DNA of 53,739 bases from Spirochaetales bacterium (GTDB lineage Bacteria > Spirochaetota > GWE2-31-10 > MWDO01), in contig JAFYAI010000087.1 in the NCBI GenBank assembly GCA_017540815.1, positions 1 to 53,739 on the forward strand, read 5' to 3'. Position 1 is the stretch's first letter. Every line of letters begins with the position of its first letter. The position numbers and the translations under genes were made by a program. The notes under the pieces were generated by a model. It searched no databases. It was not told the DNA's origin and was given only the letters and a program-made list of their open reading frames with translations. Shown here one piece after another: positions 1 to 7,653 of this stretch.

Positions 1-841
1 CATCGGAAACATACCACTGATACGATACGACTCCTCCGGCAGTCTCGGCTTCACTCTCATCACTCGGAATGTCATCGGCATACAGATGCACAACGAACCT
101 GCCGCTGTGATTATCGATAAATGCACTCTTTACCAGCACATCTTTTTTGCAGTGATAGATCACATAACCGTCTGCGGTAAGTTTGTCACCATCCGTGCAT
201 TTCGGAGTTATCGAGAAGTGTGCTTCCAGCGTCTTGCCGTCGTTATTTCTATCTTTCAGGAATGCGATCATATCGGCATATTGCCATGCTTTTGTATCAA
301 TGGCGATCTCATCACGGGTATCGGGATTGTTGTATCCTTCTGTCTTGAATACTTTAAACCATTTCTCGTATGTCACTTTGTCGGCATTGTAATTCTTAAG
401 CGTAAACTCCGGAATGACATAATCATCCGCTCCGCCGTTATATATCATAATCTCATCCGGCGAGTCTAACTCATAGCTGACTGTCGGCCAATATTCTATC
501 GTTCCTTCGCCGCGAGAGTACCCTTCTACTGCAAACTCAACATTATAAGGCTTGCCGCCTTTGATACCTGCATAAAAAGGCGAAGAGAACACAAGACTAA
601 TCTTGCCGCCGGCTGCAACAGCCGATTCTATGCGACCATTGCATTTGAGGGAGACCTGCGTTCCGTCTGTCACATTTACATTAGCCGACAGGATATAAGT
701 CGAGCTGTTGAACTGAATATCACTAACGGACAGAGTATTAACTTTCGGACCGGACGAAGAGTGAGACTCTCCTGTATTATATACACACGATGACAATATA
801 AGCATTGCAGCAGCGATAACCGATAAAGATATTTTTTTCAT
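1..841 (-). CDS. Surface lipoprotein of unknown function, C-terminus outside window
   Basis: The reading frame is open from an ATG at 841 down to the window edge, giving 280 codons with no stop. It starts with a lysine-rich n-region, a hydrophobic core and a lipobox ending LILSSC, so it should be exported and lipid-anchored. The mature part is mostly beta-type sequence with many short polar stretches and no motif I recognise; no function is assigned. No good ribosome binding site precedes the ATG. It is transcribed away from the MATE gene and has its own promoter at 923-951. The real C-terminus is beyond base 1. Confidence 0.8.
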   Translation of the reverse strand, partial: MKKISLSVIAAAMLILSSCVYNTGESHSSSGPKVNTLSVSDIQFNSSTYILSANVNVTDGTQVSLKCNGRIESAVAAGGKISLVFSSPFYAGIKGGKPYNVEFAVEGYSRGEGTIEYWPTVSYELDSPDEIMIYNGGADDYVIPEFTLKNYNADKVTYEKWFKVFKTEGYNNPDTRDEIAIDTKAWQYADMIAFLKDRNNDGKTLEAHFSITPKCTDGDKLTADGYVIYHCKKDVLVKSAFIDNHSGRFVVHLYADDIPSDESEAETAGGVVSYQWYVSD

Positions 842-922
842 ATTCAAACACCCAATAATTAAAGAAGAAACTGATTAAAAAAACACGATTATTAACGAAA
901 ATACATCATTTTCTGCATATTA

Positions 923-951
923 CATATACAACTTTTTGTAACTTTTGTCAA
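923..951 (-). promoter_or_regulatory. Promoter of the lipoprotein gene at 1-841
   Basis: On the minus strand there is a perfect -35 TTGACA (bases 946-951) and a 17-nt spacer to TATATG (923-928). This would give a leader of about 75 nt before the ATG at 841. Confidence 0.6.
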
Positions 952-997
952 AATAAAATTTTTAATAATCAAAGAATTTTATAAATTTTATAAAATA

Positions 998-1014
998 TGC
1001 TATAATCTTTCACA
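998..1014 (+). promoter_or_regulatory. Extended -10 promoter of MATE gene, leaderless mRNA predicted
   Basis: An extended -10 (TGCTATAAT, 998-1006) lies only 7 nt before the ATG at 1014, so the transcript should start at or next to the start codon. No Shine-Dalgarno sequence is present. Confidence 0.65.
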
Positions 1015-2363
1015 TGAATAATTCAGCACGACGCTTATTATATCCGGATCTGACTAAAGACCGCATTCTCCATTCCCTCTTGGCTTTCACCATACCGATT
1101 ATGTTTGCATATTTGTTCCAACAGCTGTATCACGCAGCCGACACTGTGATCGTAGGACACTTTCTGGGTGAGAATGCTCTTGGTGCGGTAGGGGCATGCA
1201 CGGCAGTGTTTGAGCTGCTTGTCGGATTTGGCAACGGATTTGGCGTTGGGCTCGGCATTCTCGCCGCGAAATCTTACGGTGCAAAAGACGAATATCTGTT
1301 GAAGAAAGCTGCCGCCGCCTCGGTTATCCTGACAGTCTGTATCTCCGCCGTAATAATGCTTGCCGGTCACTTCGGGCTGCGTCCGCTGCTGCGGCTGCTC
1401 GGCACGCCTGCTGAGATTATCGATGCAGCTCATGCTTATATATGGCGGATAGCGATATTCTCCGGAGTGCTGTTTGGTTACAATCTGCTGGGCAGTCTCC
1501 TGCGTGCGATCGGAAACAGTATTGTGCCGCTTTTCTTCCTTATAATATCTTCCGTGCTGAATGTTCTGCTCGACATTGTGCTGATTAAGACATTCGGGAT
1601 GGGGGTTGAAGGCACGGCGGCTGCGACGGTCATTGCACAGGCGATATGTATCATTCTTTGTCTGATATACATTCTCCGCAAGGCAAATATTCTCATTCCG
1701 CGGGCACAACATTTTCGCTTCGACGGACAGCTGTATCGGTCTCTTGTCGAACACGGACTGTCAATGGCTCTGATGAGTGCGTTTGTCAGTGTCGGCAGCA
1801 TTATTCTCCAGTCGGCGATTAACCGATTCGGCACGATGATTATCGCCGGTCATATCTGTGCGAGGACGATTTTTATGGTCAGCATTATCCCGCTGTCTGC
1901 TTTGGCTCTCTCTTCGGCGACTTTCGTCTCTCAGAATCTCGGTGCAGGCAGGATTGACCGCATTAAGAGCGGAGTGAGAATGTCGTGGCTGCTGTGTATT
2001 GTGTGGGGAGCATTATGCACAATTGTGCTGCCGCTGACCGCCAGACCACTCATCCGACTGTTAAGCGGCTCGCAAGACTCAAACCTGCTCTCCTACGCCG
2101 TGAAATACATCTGCTTCATGCAGCCGTTCTATGCCGTCTTGGGCATTCTCCTTGTCACTCGCAACAGCCTGCAGGGACTGGGCGAAAAAGTCCTGCCTAT
2201 CGTATCAAGCATTATCGAACTCGTCGGCAAAATGCTCTTTACATGGCTCATTATCCCCATTCTCGGCTTGTGGGGCATTATCCTTGCCGAGCCGCTTATC
2301 TGGGTGGCGATGACGGTGCAGCTGCTGTTGGCATATCGAGGAACAATGAGGGAGATGCAGTGA
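1014..2363 (+). CDS. MATE family multidrug/Na+ efflux transporter
   Basis: This 449-residue protein is hydrophobic throughout, with about twelve predicted membrane segments and the two-fold repeat expected of MATE exporters. The N-terminal half has the family signature (PIMFAYLFQQLYHAADTVIVG, then GFGVGLG...AAKSYGAKD), and the second half repeats it around FVSQNLGAGR. The family moves cationic drugs or other toxic compounds out of the cytoplasm using a Na+ or H+ gradient; the substrate cannot be told from sequence. Its length is typical. The only in-frame ATG that fits the promoter is at 1014. It appears to be a single-gene unit. Confidence 0.9.
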   Translation: MNNSARRLLYPDLTKDRILHSLLAFTIPIMFAYLFQQLYHAADTVIVGHFLGENALGAVGACTAVFELLVGFGNGFGVGLGILAAKSYGAKDEYLLKKAAAASVILTVCISAVIMLAGHFGLRPLLRLLGTPAEIIDAAHAYIWRIAIFSGVLFGYNLLGSLLRAIGNSIVPLFFLIISSVLNVLLDIVLIKTFGMGVEGTAAATVIAQAICIILCLIYILRKANILIPRAQHFRFDGQLYRSLVEHGLSMALMSAFVSVGSIILQSAINRFGTMIIAGHICARTIFMVSIIPLSALALSSATFVSQNLGAGRIDRIKSGVRMSWLLCIVWGALCTIVLPLTARPLIRLLSGSQDSNLLSYAVKYICFMQPFYAVLGILLVTRNSLQGLGEKVLPIVSSIIELVGKMLFTWLIIPILGLWGIILAEPLIWVAMTVQLLLAYRGTMREMQ

Positions 2364-2419
2364 GCAATGAGAAAAAGGATAAATGAAAATTTCTCATATA
2401 ACATAGTTTTCGTAGCCGA

Positions 2420-2440
2420 CAACGCTGTCAAGCAGCGTTG
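2420..2440. other. 8-bp hairpin downstream of the MATE gene
   Basis: CAACGCTG and CAGCGTTG form a perfect 8-bp stem with a 5-nt loop. No T-run follows on either strand, so it is not a typical intrinsic terminator; it may be part of transcript ends for the two convergent genes. Confidence 0.4.
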
Positions 2441-2516
2441 CGGTACAAAACAATCGTTATTGAGGATAAATCACGGCTTTTTTACCACTGTTTATTTTCC
2501 ACTGCCCTGTTTTTTA

Positions 2517-3851
2517 TCAGGATAATTCTCTGTCAATGTATGATTTCAATCGGAAAATCACATAAAGCGGAACATTCCAAACATGAGTACAGCCGACATC
2601 ATAAACACCGACATTCTTCAAAGAAGTTTTGAATGCAAACTTTGATTGGAAACGGCTGCAAAACAAATGAAGACTTTTTGCCTTTGTATTGTCGGCAGAT
2701 TTCACCTCAATCGGGAAAATCGAACCTTCATAATCCGAAATGAAATCCACCTCGGCATCGGCTTTTGTTCGCCAAAAATAAACAGGAATGCCGAGACATT
2801 TCATCTGACACAAAACATAATTTTCCGCAAAAGCACCTTTGAACTGAATATAAGTATCATCTCCGTTCAAAACAGTTCTATAATTGACATTCGACTTTTT
2901 GCGAAGCAGACCGACATCAGCCATAAATACCTTAAAATAAGTGTTATCCTTCATACTGTCAAGCGGAAGCTGCACAACAGGAACAAGGTTGAGCTTATAA
3001 ACCAACCCGCCGCTGACAAGCCATTCCAAAGCATCTTCCAAATCTTTAGCTCTCATTCCTTCCTTCACATGCGAAAAAACAAACTTGTTATTCTCTTTGG
3101 CAATCTGAGAAGGAATAGCATCCCAAATCAGCCGAATCTTGACCGCAGTCTCAGCACTCGTATGCTTACTGAAATCATCAGCATAATCTTTCAGAATTCG
3201 TTCCAAAACCTCATCTGTCTGATGATAATCATGCGTGTCAATCCAAGTCTGCACTGCTTCCGGCATTCCACCGACGATATAATAATTCTTCAGATATTTT
3301 TCCATCGGCACGGAATACAGCTCAGAAATCTCTCGATCCGGTGCAAAATCAGACAAAGCATTTATATATTTCTCACCGCCGTCTGCAATCACAAATTCTT
3401 CAAAACTCATCGGAAACATTTCAAGCCGCTCAACCTTACCGACCGGGAAAGACACCCCCTGTTCCCTAAGTGCCACACCAAGCAGAGATCCGGCAGCAAT
3501 AATATGCAGCTCAGGAATATTCTCGCAGAAATATTTCAAAGACTGAATCGCCCTCGGACAATCCTGTATCTCATCCAGAACCAACAGCGTTTTGCCCGGA
3601 ATAATGTCCTGACCTACAACGACGGAACTTAACTCACTTAAAATGCGTCGTGTGTCAAAATCATAATCAAAAACGGACTTCAAACCGTCGTTGCCGTCAA
3701 AACTGCAGTAAGCCATATTTTCAAATTCTCTATTACCGAATTCCTTAATCAAATATGTTTTGCCGCACTGACGAACACCCAGAACCAAAAGAGGTTTTCG
3801 CTTTGTTTTATTCTTCCAATTCAAAAGGTTGGAATAAGCTTTGCGTATCAT
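2517..3851 (-). CDS. ATP-binding protein, AAA_14/DUF4143 family (copy 1)
   Basis: This 444-residue protein has a P-loop ATPase domain at the N-terminus: Walker A GVRQCGKT near residue 26, Walker B LLVLDEIQD near residue 90, and the sensor-like IIAAGS. A helical/winged section follows, then the DUF4143 C-terminal part with a PD-(D/E)XK-like core (AEVDFIS...FPIEVKS), whose E-x-K pair is intact. The molecular role of this family is not established; many members sit in accessory regions. The start fits AAGGATAAAAGATCATG. Its promoter contains a 23-bp operator-like box repeated with a 32-bp period, so autoregulation is a reasonable inference. It is divergent from a second member at 4236. Confidence 0.85.
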   Translation of the reverse strand: MIRKAYSNLLNWKNKTKRKPLLVLGVRQCGKTYLIKEFGNREFENMAYCSFDGNDGLKSVFDYDFDTRRILSELSSVVVGQDIIPGKTLLVLDEIQDCPRAIQSLKYFCENIPELHIIAAGSLLGVALREQGVSFPVGKVERLEMFPMSFEEFVIADGGEKYINALSDFAPDREISELYSVPMEKYLKNYYIVGGMPEAVQTWIDTHDYHQTDEVLERILKDYADDFSKHTSAETAVKIRLIWDAIPSQIAKENNKFVFSHVKEGMRAKDLEDALEWLVSGGLVYKLNLVPVVQLPLDSMKDNTYFKVFMADVGLLRKKSNVNYRTVLNGDDTYIQFKGAFAENYVLCQMKCLGIPVYFWRTKADAEVDFISDYEGSIFPIEVKSADNTKAKSLHLFCSRFQSKFAFKTSLKNVGVYDVGCTHVWNVPLYVIFRLKSYIDRELS

Positions 3852-3879
3852 GATCTTTTATCCTTGTTTTTTTGAGATT

Positions 3880-3909
3880 ATTATAACATTTTTCGACCGA
3901 ATAATGCAA
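3880..3909 (-). promoter_or_regulatory. Promoter of DUF4143 gene copy 1
   Basis: On the minus strand, TATAAT (3880-3885) is 18 nt from a TTGCAT -35 (3904-3909). The first 23-bp direct repeat covers the -35 and the spacer, as expected for an operator. Confidence 0.55.
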
Positions 3910-3941
3910 GCAAAATCGCATTTTTCGACCGAATAATGCAA
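3887..3941. repeat. Two identical 23-bp direct repeats, 32-bp period
   Basis: Bases 3887-3909 and 3919-3941 are identical, start CATTTTTCGACCGAAT and end AATGCAA. They begin exactly 32 bp apart. The first overlaps the promoter of the DUF4143 gene at 2517-3851. Likely operator sites for a DNA-binding protein. Confidence 0.8.
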
Positions 3942-3960
3942 AATGTAAAAAAAAGATAAA

Positions 3961-3988
3961 AAAAACGGCACGAAGTGCCGTTTTTTTT
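3961..3988. terminator. Orphan bidirectional terminator between divergent genes
   Basis: CGGCAC-gaa-GTGCCG is preceded by an A-run and followed by eight T, so it could terminate on both strands. It lies between two divergent genes, where no known transcript needs to end. Confidence 0.7.
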
Positions 3989-4060
3989 ACAAAGACTGAA
4001 TGTGCAATGATTAGCTTGCAGCGGTTGTCGAAAATTTTTCGACAAACAGTATTATGCAAT

Positions 4061-4196
4061 TTATCGAAGTTTACATCAAAAATTTATGTAATTTATCGAA
4101 ATAAAATTGATGTTTTTATGTAAATTATCGAAGTTTATAGCTGTTTTTTTTGTAATTTATCGAAATAAAATCAAGATTTTCTTGCAAATTATCGAA
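4061..4196 (+). repeat. Five TTATCGAA boxes with exact 32-bp period
   Basis: TTATCGAA occurs at 4061, 4093, 4125, 4157 and 4189. Odd boxes continue GTTT, even boxes continue ATAAAAT, and TGTAA or TGCAA commonly precedes. The last box sits between the -35 (4182-4187) and -10 (4205-4210) of the DUF4143 gene at 4236. The period is three helical turns, so bound proteins would share one face of the DNA. Confidence 0.85.
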
Positions 4197-4210
4197 GTTT
4201 GTGTTATGCT
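4182..4210 (+). promoter_or_regulatory. Promoter of DUF4143 gene copy 2
   Basis: TTGCAA (4182-4187), a 17-nt spacer and TATGCT (4205-4210). Box 5 of the TTATCGAA array occupies the spacer. A GAGG ribosome binding site lies before the ATG at 4236. Confidence 0.55.
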
Positions 4211-4235
4211 AACACTTGTAATGTGAGGTCAAATT

Positions 4236-5516
4236 ATGTTGCTACAAGAATTACTGCCAATCGCAGCAGAACAAAAAGAAGAGTTCCTAAATGAGGATTT
4301 TTCACATTTATGCTCTCGTGCAGAAGAAAAGCAAATAGATCTTAAAAGCAAATTGGCACAAGTAGTTATAGGTGTCCGTCGAAGCGGCAAATCGACTCTC
4401 TGCCGCAAAGTCCTGCGTGAATCAGGAGTAAATGCCGCATATATCAATTTTGACGATGAGAGACTTGAAAACGCAAACAGTGCTGACTTAAACACAATAC
4501 TCGAAGCTCTTTACATCGTTTATGGTGAGTTCAAATATCTGATGCTTGATGAAGTACAGAATATTGACGGATGGCCTTTGTTTGTCAATCGGCTGTTGCG
4601 TCAAAATATGCATCTGATTGTTACGGGCAGCAATGCCAAGCTTCTGTCAAACGAGCTGACTACACACCTCACAGGTCGACATCATAAAATAACCCTTTAT
4701 CCTTTTTCATTTGCCGAATATGTGCAGGTAAAGCAAACAGATACTCAATTAATCACAACACGCGGAATGGCAGAATTAAAACGAACGCTGAGTGAATATC
4801 TGTTTGATGGCGGATTCCCTGAACTTCTGACAGAAAGCAGCAAGAAAGATTACATTATGGGACTGCTTGATGCAATACTTAAACGCGATATAACCAAACG
4901 TTTCAATGTGCGTTATCCGGAAGTGTTAGAACGATTGGCAACTTATTTGCTTGACAATTTTGCTCAGGAATATAACGCTTCAAGGCTTGCCGAGATGCTG
5001 GGAGTATCAGACCATACAATAAATACATATTGTCATTATCTTCAGGAAGCGTTCTTACTGCTGTCCGTGCACAAATTCTCATATAAAAGCAGCGAACGAA
5101 TCAGAGCAGAAAAAATGTATGCAATAGACAATGCTTTTATATCCAACAGACAAAATACTTTTTCTACCGAAAATATAGGTTGGAGACTGGAAAATGCCGT
5201 CTATGTGGAATTGCGTCATCGTGCAGACATAAAATATGCCGATGTGTTTTATTACAATGACAGAAGTTTTGAAGTTGATTTCCTTGTAGCCAAAAGCGGA
5301 GTCGTTGAAGAATTGTATCAGGTTTGCTATGATATGAGCAATGATAAAACCCGCAAGCGTGAGATAAACTCAATCCTGCAGGGTGCAAAAAAATTCCATT
5401 GCAATAATCTTACAATCATCACATTCGCAGAGAATGAAACACTAAAACAAAATGATTACACAATAAAAGTTGTCTCTGCCGATAAATGGATGCTATACAT
5501 ACAGGATATGCAGTGA
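4236..5516 (+). CDS. ATP-binding protein, AAA_14/DUF4143 family (copy 2)
   Basis: This 426-residue protein has Walker A GVRRSGKST near residue 47, Walker B YLMLDEVQN near residue 102 and the IVTGSNA sensor motif. A winged-helix-like segment (ASRLAEMLGVSDHTINTYC) follows, then the DUF4143 C-terminal fold (FEVDFLV...LYQVCYD). The E-x-K of the nuclease-like core seen in copy 1 is replaced by Q-x-C, so this part is probably not a nuclease. Function of the family is unknown. The start follows GTGAGGTC with good spacing. The helix-turn-helix segment and the phased operator array in its own promoter suggest self-regulation; this is inference. Confidence 0.85.
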   Translation: MLLQELLPIAAEQKEEFLNEDFSHLCSRAEEKQIDLKSKLAQVVIGVRRSGKSTLCRKVLRESGVNAAYINFDDERLENANSADLNTILEALYIVYGEFKYLMLDEVQNIDGWPLFVNRLLRQNMHLIVTGSNAKLLSNELTTHLTGRHHKITLYPFSFAEYVQVKQTDTQLITTRGMAELKRTLSEYLFDGGFPELLTESSKKDYIMGLLDAILKRDITKRFNVRYPEVLERLATYLLDNFAQEYNASRLAEMLGVSDHTINTYCHYLQEAFLLLSVHKFSYKSSERIRAEKMYAIDNAFISNRQNTFSTENIGWRLENAVYVELRHRADIKYADVFYYNDRSFEVDFLVAKSGVVEELYQVCYDMSNDKTRKREINSILQGAKKFHCNNLTIITFAENETLKQNDYTIKVVSADKWMLYIQDMQ

Positions 5517-5547
5517 CTTTGTTTATAACCTGTTGTCACAAAAAGGC

Positions 5548-5580
5548 AAAAAAACGACACTTTCGTGTCGCTTTTTTTTA
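5548..5580. terminator. Bidirectional intrinsic terminator
   Basis: A-run, CGACAC-tttc-GTGTCG stem, then a T-run. It serves the convergent genes ending at 5516 (+) and 5587 (-). Confidence 0.85.
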
Positions 5581-5586
5581 CAATAT

Positions 5587-6348
5587 TTACTTAATCCTTT
5601 CTTTCACATTCTCCCCAACTGTAAATATATGGATCGTCGGCACCTCCAGCATCCTTGCGTCGCCGGCAGCCCCGACATTCTGCCGAACCGGATAACTCTC
5701 CACAACTTTGGCGGCCTCCCCGTACAGATGACTGCCGTCTGCCCAGCGAACAAGTTCGATTGGCTTGGCTTCATTGTCCAAGAGTATCTCCGTCACTGAA
5801 CAGTTGCAGTTGGGAATGGCATCGAATGCATGCCTGTCGTCAATATGAAACAGTTCCATTATCCCGAATGTAAAAATCCCTGCATGGCCGACAATGATAA
5901 TATTCTCCGCTCCGCTGCCGATAACCAGCTGCAATCCGCGAATAAATCTGCCGTATAAACTGTCATAATCCTCGCCGCCGGGGAACGGCACTTCCATTCG
6001 GCGATTATACCACGCATCAGACACTCGGAAATATGTATCCCAGCTTTCATCGGTCGGCGGATGCTTCTCCAAGTCACCGACATTTATCTCACGGAAATCC
6101 TCGACGACAGTGTAAGGCACGCCGACTGCTGCGGATATTGCATCGGCGGTCTGCATTGCACGCTTGAGCGGTGAGCTGTATATTGCGTCGATTGAGACAT
6201 TCTTAGACAGCGAGCGAAAATAATCCGCCGTCTGATTCGCCTGCAGCCGCCCTTTATCAGTCAGGTCATAATCCACCAATCGATGAGAAAATTCCTTCGT
6301 AATGTTAGCCACATTCTCACCGTGGCGGACAAGATAGATCCTTATCAT
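5587..6348 (-). CDS. Histidine phosphatase family protein
   Basis: The protein starts MIRIYLVRHGENVANITKEF, with the RHG motif of the histidine phosphatase (phosphoglycerate mutase-like) superfamily. The second catalytic histidine is in IIIVGHAGI, and the region IYSSPLKRAMQTADAI holds the conserved arginine. These enzymes transfer phosphate through a phospho-histidine; the substrate here is unknown. I place the start at 6348 rather than at ATGs 12 or 18 nt upstream because GGAG lies 6 nt before it; this gives 253 residues. The C-terminal 60 residues extend past the core fold and have no motif I recognise. It is a single-gene unit. Confidence 0.85.
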   Translation of the reverse strand: MIRIYLVRHGENVANITKEFSHRLVDYDLTDKGRLQANQTADYFRSLSKNVSIDAIYSSPLKRAMQTADAISAAVGVPYTVVEDFREINVGDLEKHPPTDESWDTYFRVSDAWYNRRMEVPFPGGEDYDSLYGRFIRGLQLVIGSGAENIIIVGHAGIFTFGIMELFHIDDRHAFDAIPNCNCSVTEILLDNEAKPIELVRWADGSHLYGEAAKVVESYPVRQNVGAAGDARMLEVPTIHIFTVGENVKERIK

Positions 6349-6445
6349 CTTCGACTCCATATACATTCATTCGATAAATGTGATTTTATGACAATGAAGC
6401 AATAAAGTCAAGCAATTTGATGTCCAAACATTCAGATTTCAAGAC

Positions 6446-6474
6446 TTGACACAATTGTGCAATTATGCTATAAA
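6446..6474 (+). promoter_or_regulatory. Promoter of the cobalamin-regulated lipoprotein operon
   Basis: Perfect -35 TTGACA (6446-6451), 17-nt spacer ending TGC, and -10 TATAAA (6469-6474). Transcription would start near 6481, at the first base of the riboswitch. Confidence 0.85.
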
Positions 6475-6480
6475 TACCTC

Positions 6481-6580
6481 GGCATCACAGTCGGGGAAGC
6501 CGGTGAGAATCCGGCACAGTCGCGCTACGGTGATAAGCAGGTGCTTAAAGTCCGAATACCGGATGCTAATTTTGTCGCGT
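6481..6580 (+). promoter_or_regulatory. Cobalamin (B12) riboswitch
   Basis: The core matches the cobalamin class: GGGGAAGCCGGTGAGAATCC, then GGCACAGTCGCGCTACGGTGA, then AAGTCCGAATACC. The outer stem P1 is formed by GCATC (6482-6486) and GATGC (6562-6566). A CGCG in the internal loop (6521-6524) could pair with CGCG at 6576-6579, just upstream of the ATG at 6589, which would be a translation-type output; this pairing is inferred. No terminator hairpin lies between the aptamer and the gene. High cobalamin should repress the two lipoproteins that follow. Confidence 0.88.
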
Positions 6581-6588
6581 AAACAAAT

Positions 6589-7653
6589 ATGAAAAAATTC
6601 ATTAAACTATTTGCGGTCTTATTAATATTGGCTGCACTGTTCGGCTGTCCTGTGAATAATGATAAGCCGTCAGAACCATCCAAACAGTTTGTAACTTCTA
6701 CTACACTTCCACTGTCATGGTCATCTGATCAAACTGCTCCAGCCATTCCGAATATCTGTATGAATGTCATGCCTGTTGGCAGCACAATATCATTCTCATC
6801 AGCGACTGACGGAGCAGATGTGTATCTCTGTGTATCGGATAATCCGATAAACCTCTCAGAAAATACTATTATATGGAAGAAACTCGATTCTGTAACGCCG
6901 GATCAGAGCGGAGACTGGTATATATATTCCAAAGCGGCACATTCTGAGAAAAGCGACAGTCCGATCGTCTCGATGGCAGTCAAAGCAGTGACATCATTCG
7001 ACAGCACGACACAGACTCCTATCGGCAAAACAGTGCCGAAAGCGTGGGCGACAGGTTATAAGGATTATAAGATCGGCACATACTGCACATCGAAGTCATT
7101 CCAGGATCCGAGCAAAGCATTCGGTCCGGCGAAGGGCGACAGTTATGATATTGTCTGTCTCGGCAACGGCGGCAGCATTACTATGACATTTGATGTGAAT
7201 ATCTGTGACGGAAAAGGGGCGGACTTCGCAGTCTATGAAAACAGCTATAACGGGCTGTTTCTTGAGCTGGGATTTGTGTCGGTCAGCTCTGACGGTGAGC
7301 ACTTCATTTCGTTTGACTGCGTAAGCCTGACCGATCACACTGTTGACGCATTCGGATTTATCGACTCCAATGATATATATAATCTTGCAGGCAAATACAA
7401 ACAGGGACAGGGAACTCCGTTTGACTTATCAGAGCTTCGCTATCGGGCTGAAGTGCTGTCAGGACTGGTCGATCTTAACCGCATCCGATATATTCGGATA
7501 GATGATATAATCGGAGATCCACAAGGCGGCAGGGATGAGCGGGACAGCTTCGGCAATGTGGTATATGATCCTTACACTGTCGATCCGTCTATCTATACGG
7601 CAGGATTTGACCTTGACGCAATAGGAGTCCTCAATGGCAATGAAGCGGATTAG
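6589..7653 (+). CDS. Cobalamin-regulated surface lipoprotein
   Basis: This 354-residue protein has a signal peptide ending ALFGC, so it is probably lipid-anchored on the surface. Residues 1-60 are leader and Ser/Thr/Pro-rich linker. The main domain (about residues 140-350) contains CLGNGGSITMTFD, GADFAVYENSY, ELGFVSVSSDGEHF and YIRIDDIIGDPQGGRDE, a pattern I associate with secreted cell-surface proteins encoded near B12 uptake genes. The position directly behind the B12 riboswitch argues for binding cobalamin or a corrinoid at the surface. No ribosome binding site is visible, consistent with riboswitch control of translation. The next gene overlaps it by 20 nt. Confidence 0.8.
   Translation: MKKFIKLFAVLLILAALFGCPVNNDKPSEPSKQFVTSTTLPLSWSSDQTAPAIPNICMNVMPVGSTISFSSATDGADVYLCVSDNPINLSENTIIWKKLDSVTPDQSGDWYIYSKAAHSEKSDSPIVSMAVKAVTSFDSTTQTPIGKTVPKAWATGYKDYKIGTYCTSKSFQDPSKAFGPAKGDSYDIVCLGNGGSITMTFDVNICDGKGADFAVYENSYNGLFLELGFVSVSSDGEHFISFDCVSLTDHTVDAFGFIDSNDIYNLAGKYKQGQGTPFDLSELRYRAEVLSGLVDLNRIRYIRIDDIIGDPQGGRDERDSFGNVVYDPYTVDPSIYTAGFDLDAIGVLNGNEAD

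Noticed and set aside
4061..4196. CRISPR-like regular spacing (32-bp period)
   Set aside because: The conserved part is only about 8-15 bp, intervening sequences resemble each other in alternate units, and the last unit lies inside a promoter; no cas genes. Operator array is a better reading.
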